NCBI GenBank assembly: GCA_966185765.1
Contig: CBIFVZ010000045.1
Span: 1 to 31,516, forward strand
Source: CBIFVZ01 sp966185765
GTDB taxonomy: Bacteria; Pseudomonadota; Gammaproteobacteria; Enterobacterales; Enterobacteriaceae
DNA: 31,516 bases
Direction of reading: 5' to 3'
Below are positions 6,773-15,480 of this stretch, one piece after another. Numbering within the stretch: the first letter of the stretch is position 1; each line of letters opens with the position of its first letter. Both the position numbers and the translations under genes were made by a program. The notes beneath the pieces were generated by a model. That model made no database searches. It was not told the DNA's origin and saw only the letters and a list, made by a program, of their open reading frames with translations.

Positions 6773-8308
6773 ATGAAAAAAATGCGCTGGTTAGGTGCTG
6801 CGGTATTGCTGTCCCTTTATACCACCTCGGTTTGGGCCTTCTCTATTGATGATGTTGCAAAGAAGGCAAAAGCGATGGCCGGTAAAAGCTACGAAGCGCC
6901 AAAAAGCAACCTTCCTTCCGTTTTCCGTGATATGAAGTATGCGGATTACCAGCAGATCCAGTTTAATCATGACAAAGCCTACTGGAATAAACTCAATACC
7001 CCTTTCAAACTCGAATTTTATCATCAGGGGATGTACTTCGACACGCCGGTTGCTATTAACGAAGTGACCGCCGATAGCGTTAACCGAATTAAATACAGCC
7101 CTGATTTTTTCAATTTTGGCGATGTGAAGCACGATAAAGACGCCGTTAAGGGTCTTGGCTTCGCGGGCTTTAAAGTGCTCTACCCCATCAATAAAAAAGG
7201 TAAAAATGACGAGATAGTCAGCATGCTGGGGGCAAGCTATTTCCGTGTCATTGGCGCAGGTCAGGTTTACGGCCTGTCTGCACGCGGTCTGGCTATTGAT
7301 ACTGCGCTGCCGTCTGGTGAAGAGTTCCCGCGTTTTCGCGAGTTCTGGATTGAGCGTCCGCAGCCCAAAGCCAACTGGCTGGTGGTTTATGCGCTGCTCG
7401 ATTCGCCGCGTGCCACCGGGGCTTACCGCTTTATTATTCGCCCGGGACGCGACAGTGTCGTGGATGTCGAGTCCAAAGTTTATTTACGTGACAAGGTCGG
7501 TAAGCTTGGCGTTGCGCCGCTGACCAGTATGTTCCTGTTTGGGCCAAACCAGCCGTCACCGTCAGTGAACTATCGCCCTGAAATGCATGACTCCAACGGT
7601 CTGTCTATTCAGGCGGGTAATGGCGAGTGGATCTGGCGCCCGTTGAACAACCCGAAACATCTGGCTGTTAGCACCTTCTCTACAGAAAACCCGAAAGGTT
7701 TTGGTCTGCTTCAGCGTGGGCGCGATTTCTCTCGCTATGAAGACCTGGATGACCGCTACGACCTGCGCCCGAGTGCCTGGGTAACGCCAAAAGGTAACTG
7801 GGGCAAAGGCCGCGTGGAGTTGGTGGAAATCCCTACTAACGATGAAACCAACGACAACATTGTTGCTTTCTGGACGCCGGATGAGCTGCCTGCGGCAGGT
7901 AAAGAGATGAACTTTAAATACTCTATTCTCTTTACCCGTGATGAAGACAAGCTCCACAGCAAAGACAGTGCCTGGGTACAGCAGACGCGCCGTTCTACCG
8001 GTGATGTGAAGCAGGCAAACTTGATTCGCCAGCCGGATGGCACCACGGCGTTCATTGTGGACTTTGCTGGCGCGGAAATGAGCAAGCTTGCGGCTGATAC
8101 GCCGGTGACGGCACAGGCCAGTATTGGTGATAACGGCGAAATCGTTGAAAACAGCGTGCGCTATAACCCGGTGACAAAAGGCTGGCGCCTGACGCTGCGC
8201 GTGAAGATGAAAGACGAGAAGAAGACCACCGAAATGCGTGCCGCGCTGGTTAACGGCGATAAAACCCTGAGTGAGACCTGGAGCTATCAGCTACCTGCAA
8301 ATGAGTAA
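6773..8308 (+). CDS. opgG: Periplasmic glucans biosynthesis protein G
   Basis: The product (511 aa from this start, the same as E. coli OpgG) is a periplasmic protein needed for synthesis of the branched beta-1,2/beta-1,6 glucans. The N-terminus MKKMRWLGAAVLLSLYTTSVWA is a classical Sec signal peptide with probable cleavage after VWA. The mature protein begins FSIDDVAKKAKAMAGK. In-frame alternatives are ATG 6755 (six residues longer) and GTG 6743. A purine-rich AAAGGGGG at 6733-6740 is rather far from all of the ATGs, so the start is uncertain by a few codons. The 3' end overlaps opgH by 8 bp, implying translational coupling within an opgGH operon. Confidence 0.93.
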   Translation: MKKMRWLGAAVLLSLYTTSVWAFSIDDVAKKAKAMAGKSYEAPKSNLPSVFRDMKYADYQQIQFNHDKAYWNKLNTPFKLEFYHQGMYFDTPVAINEVTADSVNRIKYSPDFFNFGDVKHDKDAVKGLGFAGFKVLYPINKKGKNDEIVSMLGASYFRVIGAGQVYGLSARGLAIDTALPSGEEFPRFREFWIERPQPKANWLVVYALLDSPRATGAYRFIIRPGRDSVVDVESKVYLRDKVGKLGVAPLTSMFLFGPNQPSPSVNYRPEMHDSNGLSIQAGNGEWIWRPLNNPKHLAVSTFSTENPKGFGLLQRGRDFSRYEDLDDRYDLRPSAWVTPKGNWGKGRVELVEIPTNDETNDNIVAFWTPDELPAAGKEMNFKYSILFTRDEDKLHSKDSAWVQQTRRSTGDVKQANLIRQPDGTTAFIVDFAGAEMSKLAADTPVTAQASIGDNGEIVENSVRYNPVTKGWRLTLRVKMKDEKKTTEMRAALVNGDKTLSETWSYQLPANE

Positions 8309-10817
8309 ATCAATGAATCAGGATTACGTTAAGGCATTAGGTCTACCCGCGCAGCAGGCGGCAAAGCTGCCGGATACGGACATCAGTGGCGTCCATCGGG
8401 CGCTTGATGGCGAAGGACATCGCTATTCCCGTGAGGATGACACCCCACTGGGTTCAGTAAAGCAACGCCTGGAAAACAGCTGGCCGGATTCACTTGGCGG
8501 CAATCAACTGATAACCGATGCCGAAGGGCGCACTCAGTTGCAGGCTATGCCGAAAATTCATCGTTCTTCAATGGTGCCGGATCCCTGGCGTACCAACCCT
8601 ATCGGCCGTTTCTGGGATCGCCTGCGTGGGCGCAATATGTCCCCGCGCCATCACGCGATGTCTAAAGAAGAGCAGGTGAATGAGCAAAAGTGGCGTACGG
8701 TGGGGTCAATCCGTCGCTATATTCTGCTTATCCTGACGCTGGCGCAGACGGCCGTTGCGACCTGGTATATGAAGACCATTCTGCCATACCAGGGATGGGC
8801 GCTGATTAATCCGATGGATATGTGGGGCCAGGATCTGTGGGTGTCGTTTATGCAGCTGCTGCCCTATATTCTGCAAAGCGGCATACTGATTCTGTTTGCC
8901 ATTTTGTTCTGTTGGGTATCCGCAGGGTTCTGGACTGCGCTGATGGGCTTTTTGCAACTACTGATTGGCCGCGATAAGTACAGTATTTCAGCATCCACAG
9001 TGGGTGATGAACCGCTTAACCCGGAACACCGTACCGCGCTCATCATGCCTATCTGTAATGAGGATGTGAGTCGCGTTTTTGCGGGCCTGCGTGCGACCTG
9101 GGAGTCGGTAAAAGCCACCGGCCAGCATCAGCATTTTGACGTTTACATCCTGAGCGACAGTTACGACCCGGATATCTGTGTGGCCGAACAAAAAGCATGG
9201 ATGGAGCTTATTGCTGAAGTGCAGGGCGAAGGGCAAATCTTCTATCGCCGCCGCCGCCGCCGTATGAAGCGTAAAAGCGGTAATATCGATGACTTCTGTC
9301 GCCGCTGGGGCAGTCAGTACAGCTACATGGTGGTGCTGGACGCCGACTCGGTGATGACCGGTGAGTGTCTGACCCAGCTGGTGCGCCTGATGGAAGCCAA
9401 CCCGAACGCGGGGATTATTCAGTCCTCGCCACGTGCGTCGGGCATGGACACGCTGTATGCGCGTTGTCAGCAGTTTGCGACCCGCGTCTATGGTCCGCTG
9501 TTCACCGCCGGCCTGCATTTCTGGCAGCTGGGTGAGTCCCACTACTGGGGTCACAACGCCATCATTCGCGTGAAGCCGTTTATTGAGCACTGTGCGCTGG
9601 CACCGCTGCCGGGGGAAGGCTCCTTCGCCGGTTCGATTCTGTCACACGACTTTGTCGAGGCCGCGCTGATGCGCCGCGCAGGTTGGGGCGTATGGATTGC
9701 CTACGATTTGCCAGGCTCGTATGAAGAACTGCCGCCAAACTTGCTCGACGAGCTTAAGCGTGACCGCCGCTGGTGCCACGGCAACCTGATGAACTTCCGG
9801 TTGTTCCTGGTCAAAGGTATGCACCCGGTGCACCGTGCGGTGTTCCTGACGGGTGTGATGTCTTACCTGTCAGCGCCGCTATGGTTCATGTTCCTGGCAC
9901 TTTCTACAGCGTTACAGGTGGTGCACGCGCTGACCGAGCCGCAGTACTTCCTGCAGCCGCGCCAGCTGTTCCCGGTATGGCCGCAGTGGCGACCGGAACT
10001 TGCGATTGCCCTCTTTGCTTCAACGATGGTACTGCTGTTTCTGCCTAAGCTCCTGAGCATCATTCTTATCTGGTGCAAGGGGACGAAAGAGTATGGCGGT
10101 TTCCTGCGAGTGACGCTCTCATTGCTGCTTGAGGTCTTGTTCTCCGTGCTGATGGCACCGGTGCGTATGCTGTTCCACACGGTATTTGTGGTGAGTGCAT
10201 TCCTGGGCTGGGAAGTGGTATGGAATTCACCACAGCGCGATGATGACTCCACGCCGTGGAGTGAAGCGTTCATGCGCCACGGCTCGCAGCTGCTGCTTGG
10301 CCTGGTGTGGGCGGCAGGTATGGCCGTGCTGGATCTGCGCTTCCTGTTCTGGCTGGCACCGATTGTGTTCTCACTGATTCTGTCGCCTTTCGTATCAGTG
10401 ATTTCAAGTCGTGCTACCGCAGGGCTGCGCGCAAAACGCTGCAAGCTGTTCCTTATCCCGGAAGAGTATTCGCCGCCGCAGGTGCTGGTCGATACTGACA
10501 AGTATCTCGCGCTTAACCGCGCACGTGCGCTGGAAGATGGCTTTATTCAGGCAGTGTTTAACCCGGCGTTGAACGCGCTGGCAACGGCAATGGCCACCGC
10601 GCGTCACCGTGCAAGCCATGTGCTGGAGATTGCCCGCGATCGTCACGTTGAGCAAGCGCTGAATGAAACGCCAGATAAGCTGACGCGCGACCGCCGTCTG
10701 GTGCTGCTAAGCGACCCGGTTACTATGTCGCGCCTGCACTACCGCGTGTGGGCAAGCCCGGAGAAATATACCTCCTGGTTGCAGCAGTATAAGGCGACGA
10801 CCCATTCCGTTGCCTGA
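8301..10817 (+). CDS. opgH: Glucans biosynthesis glucosyltransferase H
   Basis: The product (838 aa) is an inner-membrane family-2 glycosyltransferase that polymerises glucose from UDP-glucose into periplasmic glucan; in E. coli it also antagonises FtsZ assembly in a UDP-glucose-dependent way. The cytoplasmic N-terminal part is followed by a membrane pair (about residues 135-215), the catalytic domain with VVLDADS near 344 and RDRRW near 487 (the QxxRW-type motif), then several C-terminal membrane segments. The start ATG at 8301 overlaps the opgG stop (ATGAGTAA) and corresponds to the E. coli MNKT start. The N-terminal 60 residues are the least conserved part. A strong terminator follows at 10837. 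Confidence 0.97.
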   Translation: MSKSMNQDYVKALGLPAQQAAKLPDTDISGVHRALDGEGHRYSREDDTPLGSVKQRLENSWPDSLGGNQLITDAEGRTQLQAMPKIHRSSMVPDPWRTNPIGRFWDRLRGRNMSPRHHAMSKEEQVNEQKWRTVGSIRRYILLILTLAQTAVATWYMKTILPYQGWALINPMDMWGQDLWVSFMQLLPYILQSGILILFAILFCWVSAGFWTALMGFLQLLIGRDKYSISASTVGDEPLNPEHRTALIMPICNEDVSRVFAGLRATWESVKATGQHQHFDVYILSDSYDPDICVAEQKAWMELIAEVQGEGQIFYRRRRRRMKRKSGNIDDFCRRWGSQYSYMVVLDADSVMTGECLTQLVRLMEANPNAGIIQSSPRASGMDTLYARCQQFATRVYGPLFTAGLHFWQLGESHYWGHNAIIRVKPFIEHCALAPLPGEGSFAGSILSHDFVEAALMRRAGWGVWIAYDLPGSYEELPPNLLDELKRDRRWCHGNLMNFRLFLVKGMHPVHRAVFLTGVMSYLSAPLWFMFLALSTALQVVHALTEPQYFLQPRQLFPVWPQWRPELAIALFASTMVLLFLPKLLSIILIWCKGTKEYGGFLRVTLSLLLEVLFSVLMAPVRMLFHTVFVVSAFLGWEVVWNSPQRDDDSTPWSEAFMRHGSQLLLGLVWAAGMAVLDLRFLFWLAPIVFSLILSPFVSVISSRATAGLRAKRCKLFLIPEEYSPPQVLVDTDKYLALNRARALEDGFIQAVFNPALNALATAMATARHRASHVLEIARDRHVEQALNETPDKLTRDRRLVLLSDPVTMSRLHYRVWASPEKYTSWLQQYKATTHSVA

Positions 10818-10836
10818 GGGTAACGTCAACTTAAAG

Positions 10837-10862
10837 CGCCGACATAATGTCGGCGTTTTTTT
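10837..10862 (+). terminator. opgGH terminator
   Basis: A 9-bp perfect stem, CGCCGACAT with ATGTCGGCG, is followed by seven T's. It starts 20 bp after the opgH stop. Confidence 0.92.
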
Positions 10863-10980
10863 ATGCCTGATTTACTCAGGTTAAAACGTGCTGGTGGTGA
10901 GCTGTTGTGCCCGATAGCACCGGGATAACGGACTTAGTGTATGTCGTATGGTGATGTCAGTCAGAAAAACGATACAATCT

Positions 10981-11007
10981 GCCGCCTGGCCGGGCGGCGT
11001 TTTTTTT
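10981..11007 (+). terminator. Second plus-strand terminator before yceK
   Basis: GCCGCC pairs with GGCGGC around TGGCCG and is followed by GTTTTTTTT. It lies 40 bp before yceK and about 120 bp past the opgH terminator, so either it ends a short separate transcript or it attenuates yceK. Confidence 0.75.
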
Positions 11008-11046
11008 CGCCCACACTTTACAGATGAATAACGGCAGGAAAAGAAG

Positions 11047-11274
11047 GTGAAAACAATTCTGGTCGTCGTGATGGCGTTAATGCTCAGCGGTTGCGGCAGT
11101 ATTATAAGCCGTGCTATTCCCGGTCAGGGGCACGGCAATCAATATTATCCGGGTGTGCAATGGGCGCTGCGTGACACAGCGTGGCGCTATGTGACAATAC
11201 TTGATTTGCCGTTGTCACTGGTGTTCGACACGCTGCTTCTGCCCATTGATGCACATCACGGTCCTTACGAATAG
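11047..11274 (+). CDS. yceK: YceK family lipoprotein
   Basis: The product (75 aa) is a small predicted lipoprotein of the DUF1375 family. MKTILVVVMALMLSGC is a signal sequence ending in a lipobox (LSGC), so Cys16 would be lipidated. The remainder, with the PGQGHGNQYYPGVQW stretch and a C-terminal PIDAHHGPYE, is almost identical to E. coli YceK. The start is GTG at 11047, with AGGA about 8 nt upstream. No function is established. It converges on msyB with only 4 bp between the stop codons. Confidence 0.93.
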   Translation: MKTILVVVMALMLSGCGSIISRAIPGQGHGNQYYPGVQWALRDTAWRYVTILDLPLSLVFDTLLLPIDAHHGPYE

Positions 11275-11278
11275 GCTT

Positions 11279-11641
11279 TCAGGTTTCGTCCCATTCGTCT
11301 GCGGCAGTCTGGCCCTCTTCGGTATCGAGTGGTGGTTCAAGCTGAAATTCGCCTTCGTCCCATTCATGTAACGTATTTTCTTCCTGCCATTCCGCAAGCA
11401 GTTCGATATCATCAAAGTCGCCGTCAAAGACGCTCTGAGCGGCTTCTGCGGTTAATATTGTCAGGCATTCACCGCTTTCTTCATCGTTATCGATAAATTC
11501 GGCCTGCCACATAATATCGCCATCCTGCAGGATATATTTTTGCAGGCCGAGTTGCTCTACGATGGCCTCTTCACCGTTATCGGCAATAAACGCTTCGCGT
11601 GCGGCATCAATCGCTTCTTCAAGCGTGGTAAACATTGGCAT
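11279..11641 (-). CDS. msyB: Acidic protein MsyB
   Basis: The product (120 aa from this start) is a small, very acidic cytoplasmic protein. E. coli MsyB was found as a multicopy suppressor of secY and secA mutations and is induced in stationary phase; its mechanism is unknown. The C-terminal half (WQEENTLHEWDEGEFQLEPP) is nearly identical to the E. coli protein, while the middle (about residues 24-36) differs and is shorter. The ATG at 11641 (MPMFTT) is chosen because GGGAG sits 7-8 nt upstream; a second in-frame ATG lies two codons later. In E. coli mdtG follows; here it is missing and lpxL is the next gene. Confidence 0.93.
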   Translation of the reverse strand: MPMFTTLEEAIDAAREAFIADNGEEAIVEQLGLQKYILQDGDIMWQAEFIDNDEESGECLTILTAEAAQSVFDGDFDDIELLAEWQEENTLHEWDEGEFQLEPPLDTEEGQTAADEWDET

Positions 11642-11747
11642 AATCTTCTCCCTGAGCGGAACCACATGTTGATTATTCTGAAAAGGATAGACGAATATTT
11701 AAAGAGCAACGCCGCGCAGGAATTTTTTTTGTTAAAGATATATGACA

Positions 11748-11765
11748 GCGCCCCGGCCGGGGCGC
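11748..11765. terminator. GC-rich perfect palindrome after lpxL
   Basis: GCGCCCCGGCCGGGGCGC is an 18-bp perfect palindrome 7 bp past the lpxL stop. It has no T-run on either side, so it may be a weak terminator or an mRNA 3'-end stabiliser for lpxL. Confidence 0.4.
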
Positions 11766-11772
11766 GAAGAGA

Positions 11773-12693
11773 TTAATAGCGTGACGGTACGCCTTCAGGA
11801 CAGGTTTTAAAGCGACGGTGCAGCCACATGTATTGCTCCGGTGCCATCATGATGCAGCGTTCAACGATGTGGTTCATCCAGGCGGCAGTGACTTCGGGGC
11901 TATCCAGGGGCGGTTCACACTCTGGTTCCAGAACAATAAGTTCATAGCCTGAACCATCATCTTTACGGCGCGGTACGAATGGCACGATGCAGGCTTTTGA
12001 CGCCTTCGCCAGCATCCAGGTTCCTGACGTTGTTGCGGCCTGTTCTACAGCGAAGAAGGGAACAAACACACTGGTGCGTGGGCCATAATCATGATCCGGT
12101 GCGTACCAGATAAGTTCACCTTTTTTCATTACCCTTATCATGCCTTTGACATCTTTACGGTCAATCATGTCTTTATTCGAACGCAGGCGCCCCCAGGTTT
12201 GCAGCCAGTCAATAACCGGGTTGTCGTTTGGGCGATAGACACCGATACCGGGTGTATGCAGGCCCCAGATGCGTGCACCTAACTCCAGCGTCAGAAAGTG
12301 AATACCCACCAGCAGAATACCCTGCTTTTGTGCGTGCAATGCAGTGGTGGACTCCAGACCAATAACTTTGCTCCAGCGACGCACGCGCCAGTCTGGCCAG
12401 AACCAGGCCATACCCGTTTCAAGGACGCCCATCCCCACGGATTCAAAATTTTTATCCACCATCTTCTGGCGTTCAGCTTCGCTCATTTCTGGAAAGCACA
12501 ACTCAAGATTGCGGTGCGCGACACTGACACGGCGTTTCATCAGACGTTTTGCAAGATGACCCAGTAGGCGGCCCAGGCGCAAAAGAACCGGATAGGGCAA
12601 TAACACCACCAGGTAGAGCAGACCGATGCCAAACCACACTGGCCAGTAGCGCGGGTGAAGCAGCGCACGTGAAAATTGGGGTAAATGCGTCAT
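11773..12693 (-). CDS. lpxL: Lipid A lauroyltransferase
   Basis: The product (306 aa, equal to E. coli LpxL/HtrB) transfers laurate from acyl-ACP to the Kdo2-lipid IVA precursor at the inner membrane. One N-terminal membrane anchor (about residues 15-38, YWPVWFGIGLLYLVVLLPYPVLL) is followed by the HxxxxE/D catalytic motif HFLTLE at His132-Glu137. Conserved GVYRPNDNP and YAPDHDYGP segments are also present. It is transcribed alone, divergent from trhO with a 207-bp gap. The ATG at 12693 is clear. The nearby mdtG of E. coli is missing downstream. Confidence 0.96.
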   Translation of the reverse strand: MTHLPQFSRALLHPRYWPVWFGIGLLYLVVLLPYPVLLRLGRLLGHLAKRLMKRRVSVAHRNLELCFPEMSEAERQKMVDKNFESVGMGVLETGMAWFWPDWRVRRWSKVIGLESTTALHAQKQGILLVGIHFLTLELGARIWGLHTPGIGVYRPNDNPVIDWLQTWGRLRSNKDMIDRKDVKGMIRVMKKGELIWYAPDHDYGPRTSVFVPFFAVEQAATTSGTWMLAKASKACIVPFVPRRKDDGSGYELIVLEPECEPPLDSPEVTAAWMNHIVERCIMMAPEQYMWLHRRFKTCPEGVPSRY

Positions 12694-12900
12694 GAGAATC
12701 CTGTCTTCGATGCCAAACGCGGTAAACCGCTATTGTGGCATTTTTTACTTCATAGCCAAAATGGCTTACCTGTAAGTGGTTTATCTTTCACCACTGTGCG
12801 TGAAAAAAATGTAGTGTAAAATGTGTGGATGTAAATTTCAGGCGGCTGTTTTATCATGCTGCGCGAATTTTTTCTTTACCGAAAGCAGGGAATGAACACC

Positions 12901-13950
12901 ATGCCAGTGTTACACAACCGCATTTCGAATGAGGAGCTGAAAGCGCGCATGCTGGCTGAAGCCGAACCGCGCACGACTCTCTCGTTCTATAAGTATTTTA
13001 CGATTGATTCTCCCCAGACCACTCGCGATGACCTTTATCAGCGGTTTATGGCACTTAATGTGTTCGGTCGCGTGTATCTGGCGCACGAGGGCATTAATGC
13101 ACAGATAAGCGTACCGCAAAGCCGCGTTGAGGCGTTGCGCGAGGTGCTCTATAACTTTCATCCGGCACTTAACGGGCTGCGTTTAAACATCGCGCTTGAG
13201 GACGATGGCAGGTCATTTTGGGTATTGCGTATGAAGGTACGCGAGCGAATTGTGGCCGATGGCATTGACGATCCGACTTTTAACGCCGCTGACGTCGGCG
13301 AATATCTGAACGCTGCAGCGGTGAACGCCATGCTTGATGATCCGGATGCGGTATTTATCGACATGCGTAATCACTACGAGTATGAAGTCGGGCGTTTTGA
13401 ACAGGCGCAGGAAATCCCGGCCGATACGTTTCGTGAGCAGTTGCCCAAAGCAGTAGAAATGATGGACGCTCACCGTGATAAAAAGATTGTCATGTACTGC
13501 ACCGGTGGTATTCGTTGTGAGAAAGCCAGCGCCTGGATGCGCCACAACGGCTTTAAAAAGGTTTATCACATTGAGGGCGGCATTATCGAATATGCTCGTC
13601 GGGCGCGTGAACAGGGGTTACCAGTGCGCTTTATTGGTAAAAACTTTGTTTTTGATGAGCGTATGGGCGAGCGTATTACCGAGGATGTCATCGCTCACTG
13701 CCATCAGTGTGGAACGCCGTGCGACAGCCATACTAACTGCAAAAACGACGGTTGCCATCTGCTGTTTATTCAGTGCCCGGTTTGTGCAGAACAGTTTCAG
13801 GGTTGCTGTAGTGAACGTTGCCGCGATGAGCTGGCGTTGGCGCCGCAAGAACAGCGTCGTCGGCGTGCCGGGCGGGAAAACGGGATGAAGATTTTTAATA
13901 AATCACGTGGAATGCTTAACACACAGCTGGGTATCCCCGACCCGGAATAA
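12901..13950 (+). CDS. trhO: tRNA uridine(34) hydroxylase
   Basis: The product (349 aa, formerly YceA) is a rhodanese-domain enzyme that performs the oxygen-dependent hydroxylation giving 5-hydroxyuridine at tRNA position 34, the precursor of cmo5U. An N-terminal ferredoxin-like domain (1-110) precedes the rhodanese domain with loop CTGGIRC (Cys200 to Cys206). A Cys-rich C-terminal region resembling a zinc site follows (CHQCGTPCDSHTNCKNDGC and later CPVC, CCSERC). Several in-frame starts exist (12856, 12892, 12901). 12901 is chosen because CAGGGA sits about 10 nt upstream and the protein begins MPVLHNRIS as in E. coli. It converges on yceI. Confidence 0.95.
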   Translation: MPVLHNRISNEELKARMLAEAEPRTTLSFYKYFTIDSPQTTRDDLYQRFMALNVFGRVYLAHEGINAQISVPQSRVEALREVLYNFHPALNGLRLNIALEDDGRSFWVLRMKVRERIVADGIDDPTFNAADVGEYLNAAAVNAMLDDPDAVFIDMRNHYEYEVGRFEQAQEIPADTFREQLPKAVEMMDAHRDKKIVMYCTGGIRCEKASAWMRHNGFKKVYHIEGGIIEYARRAREQGLPVRFIGKNFVFDERMGERITEDVIAHCHQCGTPCDSHTNCKNDGCHLLFIQCPVCAEQFQGCCSERCRDELALAPQEQRRRRAGRENGMKIFNKSRGMLNTQLGIPDPE

Positions 13951-13956
13951 GCACTT

Positions 13957-13977
13957 GCCCCGCCGGTGTGGCGGGGC
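13957..13977. terminator. Stem-loop between convergent trhO and yceI
   Basis: GCCCCGCC pairs perfectly with GGCGGGGC around GGTGT. It lies 6 bp after each convergent stop codon. There is no T-run on either strand, so it is a plausible bidirectional 3'-end structure but not a strong intrinsic terminator. Confidence 0.5.
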
Positions 13978-13983
13978 GGTGTA

Positions 13984-14556
13984 TTACTGACGAATGCCTT
14001 CAACAGAGATAATTAACTCTACTTCCTGAGAAGCCGGACCCAGGTCCTTTTCAATGTTGAAGTCTTTAAGGCGGATTTTACCTTCAGCTTCAAAACCTAC
14101 GCGCTCGCCTCCCCAGGGATCTTTACCCTGACCGGTCAGCTTCGCTTCGAGTTTCACCGGTTTCGTGACGCCGTTAAGGGTCAGGTTGCCTGTGATATCC
14201 AGTTCATCACCCTCTTTTTTCACTTCAGTCGAGGTGAAAGTGGCCTGCGGATGTTTCCCGCTGTTCAGGAAGTCTTTGCCGCGCAGGTGTTTATCACGCT
14301 CAGCGTGATTAGTATCTACGCTGGTGGTATTGATGGTGACATTCACTTTATCTGCAGCCGGATTACTTTCATCGAAGGTGAACGTGCCGTCAAAGTCTTT
14401 GAACGTACCGTACAACCAGCTGTATCCCAGATGTTGAATACGGAAGTTAACAAAGGCATGCTGGCCTTCCTTATCGATTTTGTAATCAGCGGCAACGGCA
14501 GAGCCGGTGGTTAATAACAGGGCGCTTAGCGTGATTCCCAGCAGGTTTTTTTTCAT
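13984..14556 (-). CDS. yceI: Periplasmic YceI family protein
   Basis: The product (190 aa) has a Sec signal peptide (MKKNLLGITLSALLLTTGSAVA, cleavage before ADYKID). It then has a single YceI lipocalin-like beta-barrel domain, a family that binds isoprenoid or fatty-amide ligands. In E. coli it is a periplasmic protein induced at high pH; its role is unknown. It forms an operon with yceJ upstream: the ATG overlaps the yceJ stop (TAATG). Pairing of YceI with a cytochrome b561 protein is common and suggests an electron-transfer partnership involving quinones, which is inference. Confidence 0.95.
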   Translation of the reverse strand: MKKNLLGITLSALLLTTGSAVAADYKIDKEGQHAFVNFRIQHLGYSWLYGTFKDFDGTFTFDESNPAADKVNVTINTTSVDTNHAERDKHLRGKDFLNSGKHPQATFTSTEVKKEGDELDITGNLTLNGVTKPVKLEAKLTGQGKDPWGGERVGFEAEGKIRLKDFNIEKDLGPASQEVELIISVEGIRQ

Positions 14557-15125
14557 TATTTTGCTCCATGATTAGATGATGACTTCCCCAGCATGCGCTT
14601 AAGGGTATTGTCTTTATTAATAAAATGGTGTTTGAGTGCGGCCAGGGCGTGAGCGACAGAGAGCAGTACCACACTCCAGGCAAGCCACAGGTGTACATCA
14701 CCGGCTAAATCGGCCTGCTCGCCTGCGTCACTGAATGTGGCAGGTACATCAAACCAGCCAAAAACGCTGATGGGCTTCCCGTCTGCTGTAGAAATCAGGT
14801 AGCCGGTAAAAATGATCGCAAAGATAAGCAGATATAACAGCACATGTGCCACACTGGCACTGAGACGGGTAAACCGGGACCAACCCTCAAGGGCTGGCGG
14901 CGGTGCTGATATCCAGCGCCAGATAACGCGAGCCAGCATCACCAGCAGCAGTATAATGCCAATACTTTTATGCAGTTCAGGGGCTTTATGGTACCAGCTA
15001 TCATAATAGCCTAGTGTCACCATCCACAGGCCGAGTCCAAACATGCCATAGATGCTCAACGCCACCAGCCAGTGAAAAATAATTGCGAGATGTCCATACC
15101 TGTCTTTTGAATTACGCCATTGCAT
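14556..15125 (-). CDS. yceJ: Cytochrome b561-type membrane protein YceJ
   Basis: The product (189 aa) is a four-helix bacterial cytochrome b561. Candidate heme ligands sit in the membrane helices: His in AIIFHWLVA (about residue 18), HKSIG (about 52), and HLWLAWSVVLLSVAHALAALKHHF near residues 145-168. It is the first gene of a two-gene unit with yceI, overlapping by one base of TAATG. It would move electrons between quinol and a periplasmic acceptor; the actual partner is not known. In E. coli a tiny ORF (yceO) lies upstream; I see no counterpart here, only a long AT-rich gap. Confidence 0.93.
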   Translation of the reverse strand: MQWRNSKDRYGHLAIIFHWLVALSIYGMFGLGLWMVTLGYYDSWYHKAPELHKSIGIILLLVMLARVIWRWISAPPPALEGWSRFTRLSASVAHVLLYLLIFAIIFTGYLISTADGKPISVFGWFDVPATFSDAGEQADLAGDVHLWLAWSVVLLSVAHALAALKHHFINKDNTLKRMLGKSSSNHGAK

Positions 15126-15232
15126 AGATTTGCGCCAGTAAAGAGTCCATGTGGCTTAATTTGGCGTGAGATAATAATAAATGCAACAAAAATTAACGCC
15201 TGGAAAAACAATTAAAAATATAATCAATAAAA

Positions 15233-15451
15233 TTGAATGAAAGCTGTCATTTATTTTCAGTCATTCCGTTTTTATTATGTGATTTAACGTTCGGACTGGA
15301 TATGGGAAGTCTTAGTGGTTTTAAATGTCTTTCGAATTATTTGCCTGAAAACATCAAATTTTTTGGGTTGCGGGTGATGAAAAATAAATGTTATCAGCGA
15401 TGTCGCTGCTCGTTTCATTTCTTCTTAAAACCAAAGGTAATAAATATATAA
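15233..15451 (+). CDS. Doubtful small ORF in AT-rich island
   Basis: This is an open frame of 72 codons from a TTG, or 24 codons from the internal ATG at 15377 (MKNKCYQRCRCSFHFFLKPKV...), a small Cys- and Lys-rich peptide. No convincing Shine-Dalgarno precedes either start. What makes it worth listing is that its TAA stop (15449-15451) is followed 2 bp later by an intrinsic terminator and that a perfect -10 box lies at 15219-15224. The transcript could equally be a non-coding RNA. No homolog is recognised. Confidence 0.2.
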   Translation: MNESCHLFSVIPFLLCDLTFGLDMGSLSGFKCLSNYLPENIKFFGLRVMKNKCYQRCRCSFHFFLKPKVINI

Positions 15452-15453
15452 CC

Positions 15454-15480
15454 AAGACCCCTGTCAGGTCTTATTTTTAT
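15454..15480 (+). terminator. Intrinsic terminator in the AT-rich island
   Basis: AAGACC pairs with GGTCTT around CCTGTCA, followed by ATTTTTAT. The stem is only six base pairs, but the T-run is clear. It does not serve any recognised gene on the plus strand. Confidence 0.6.

Noticed and set aside
2201..9590. Long minus-strand open frames opposite ycdX, clsC, opgG and opgH
   Set aside because: They lie antisense to well-identified genes with strong family conservation and have no homology that I recognise; they are expected in GC-rich coding DNA.
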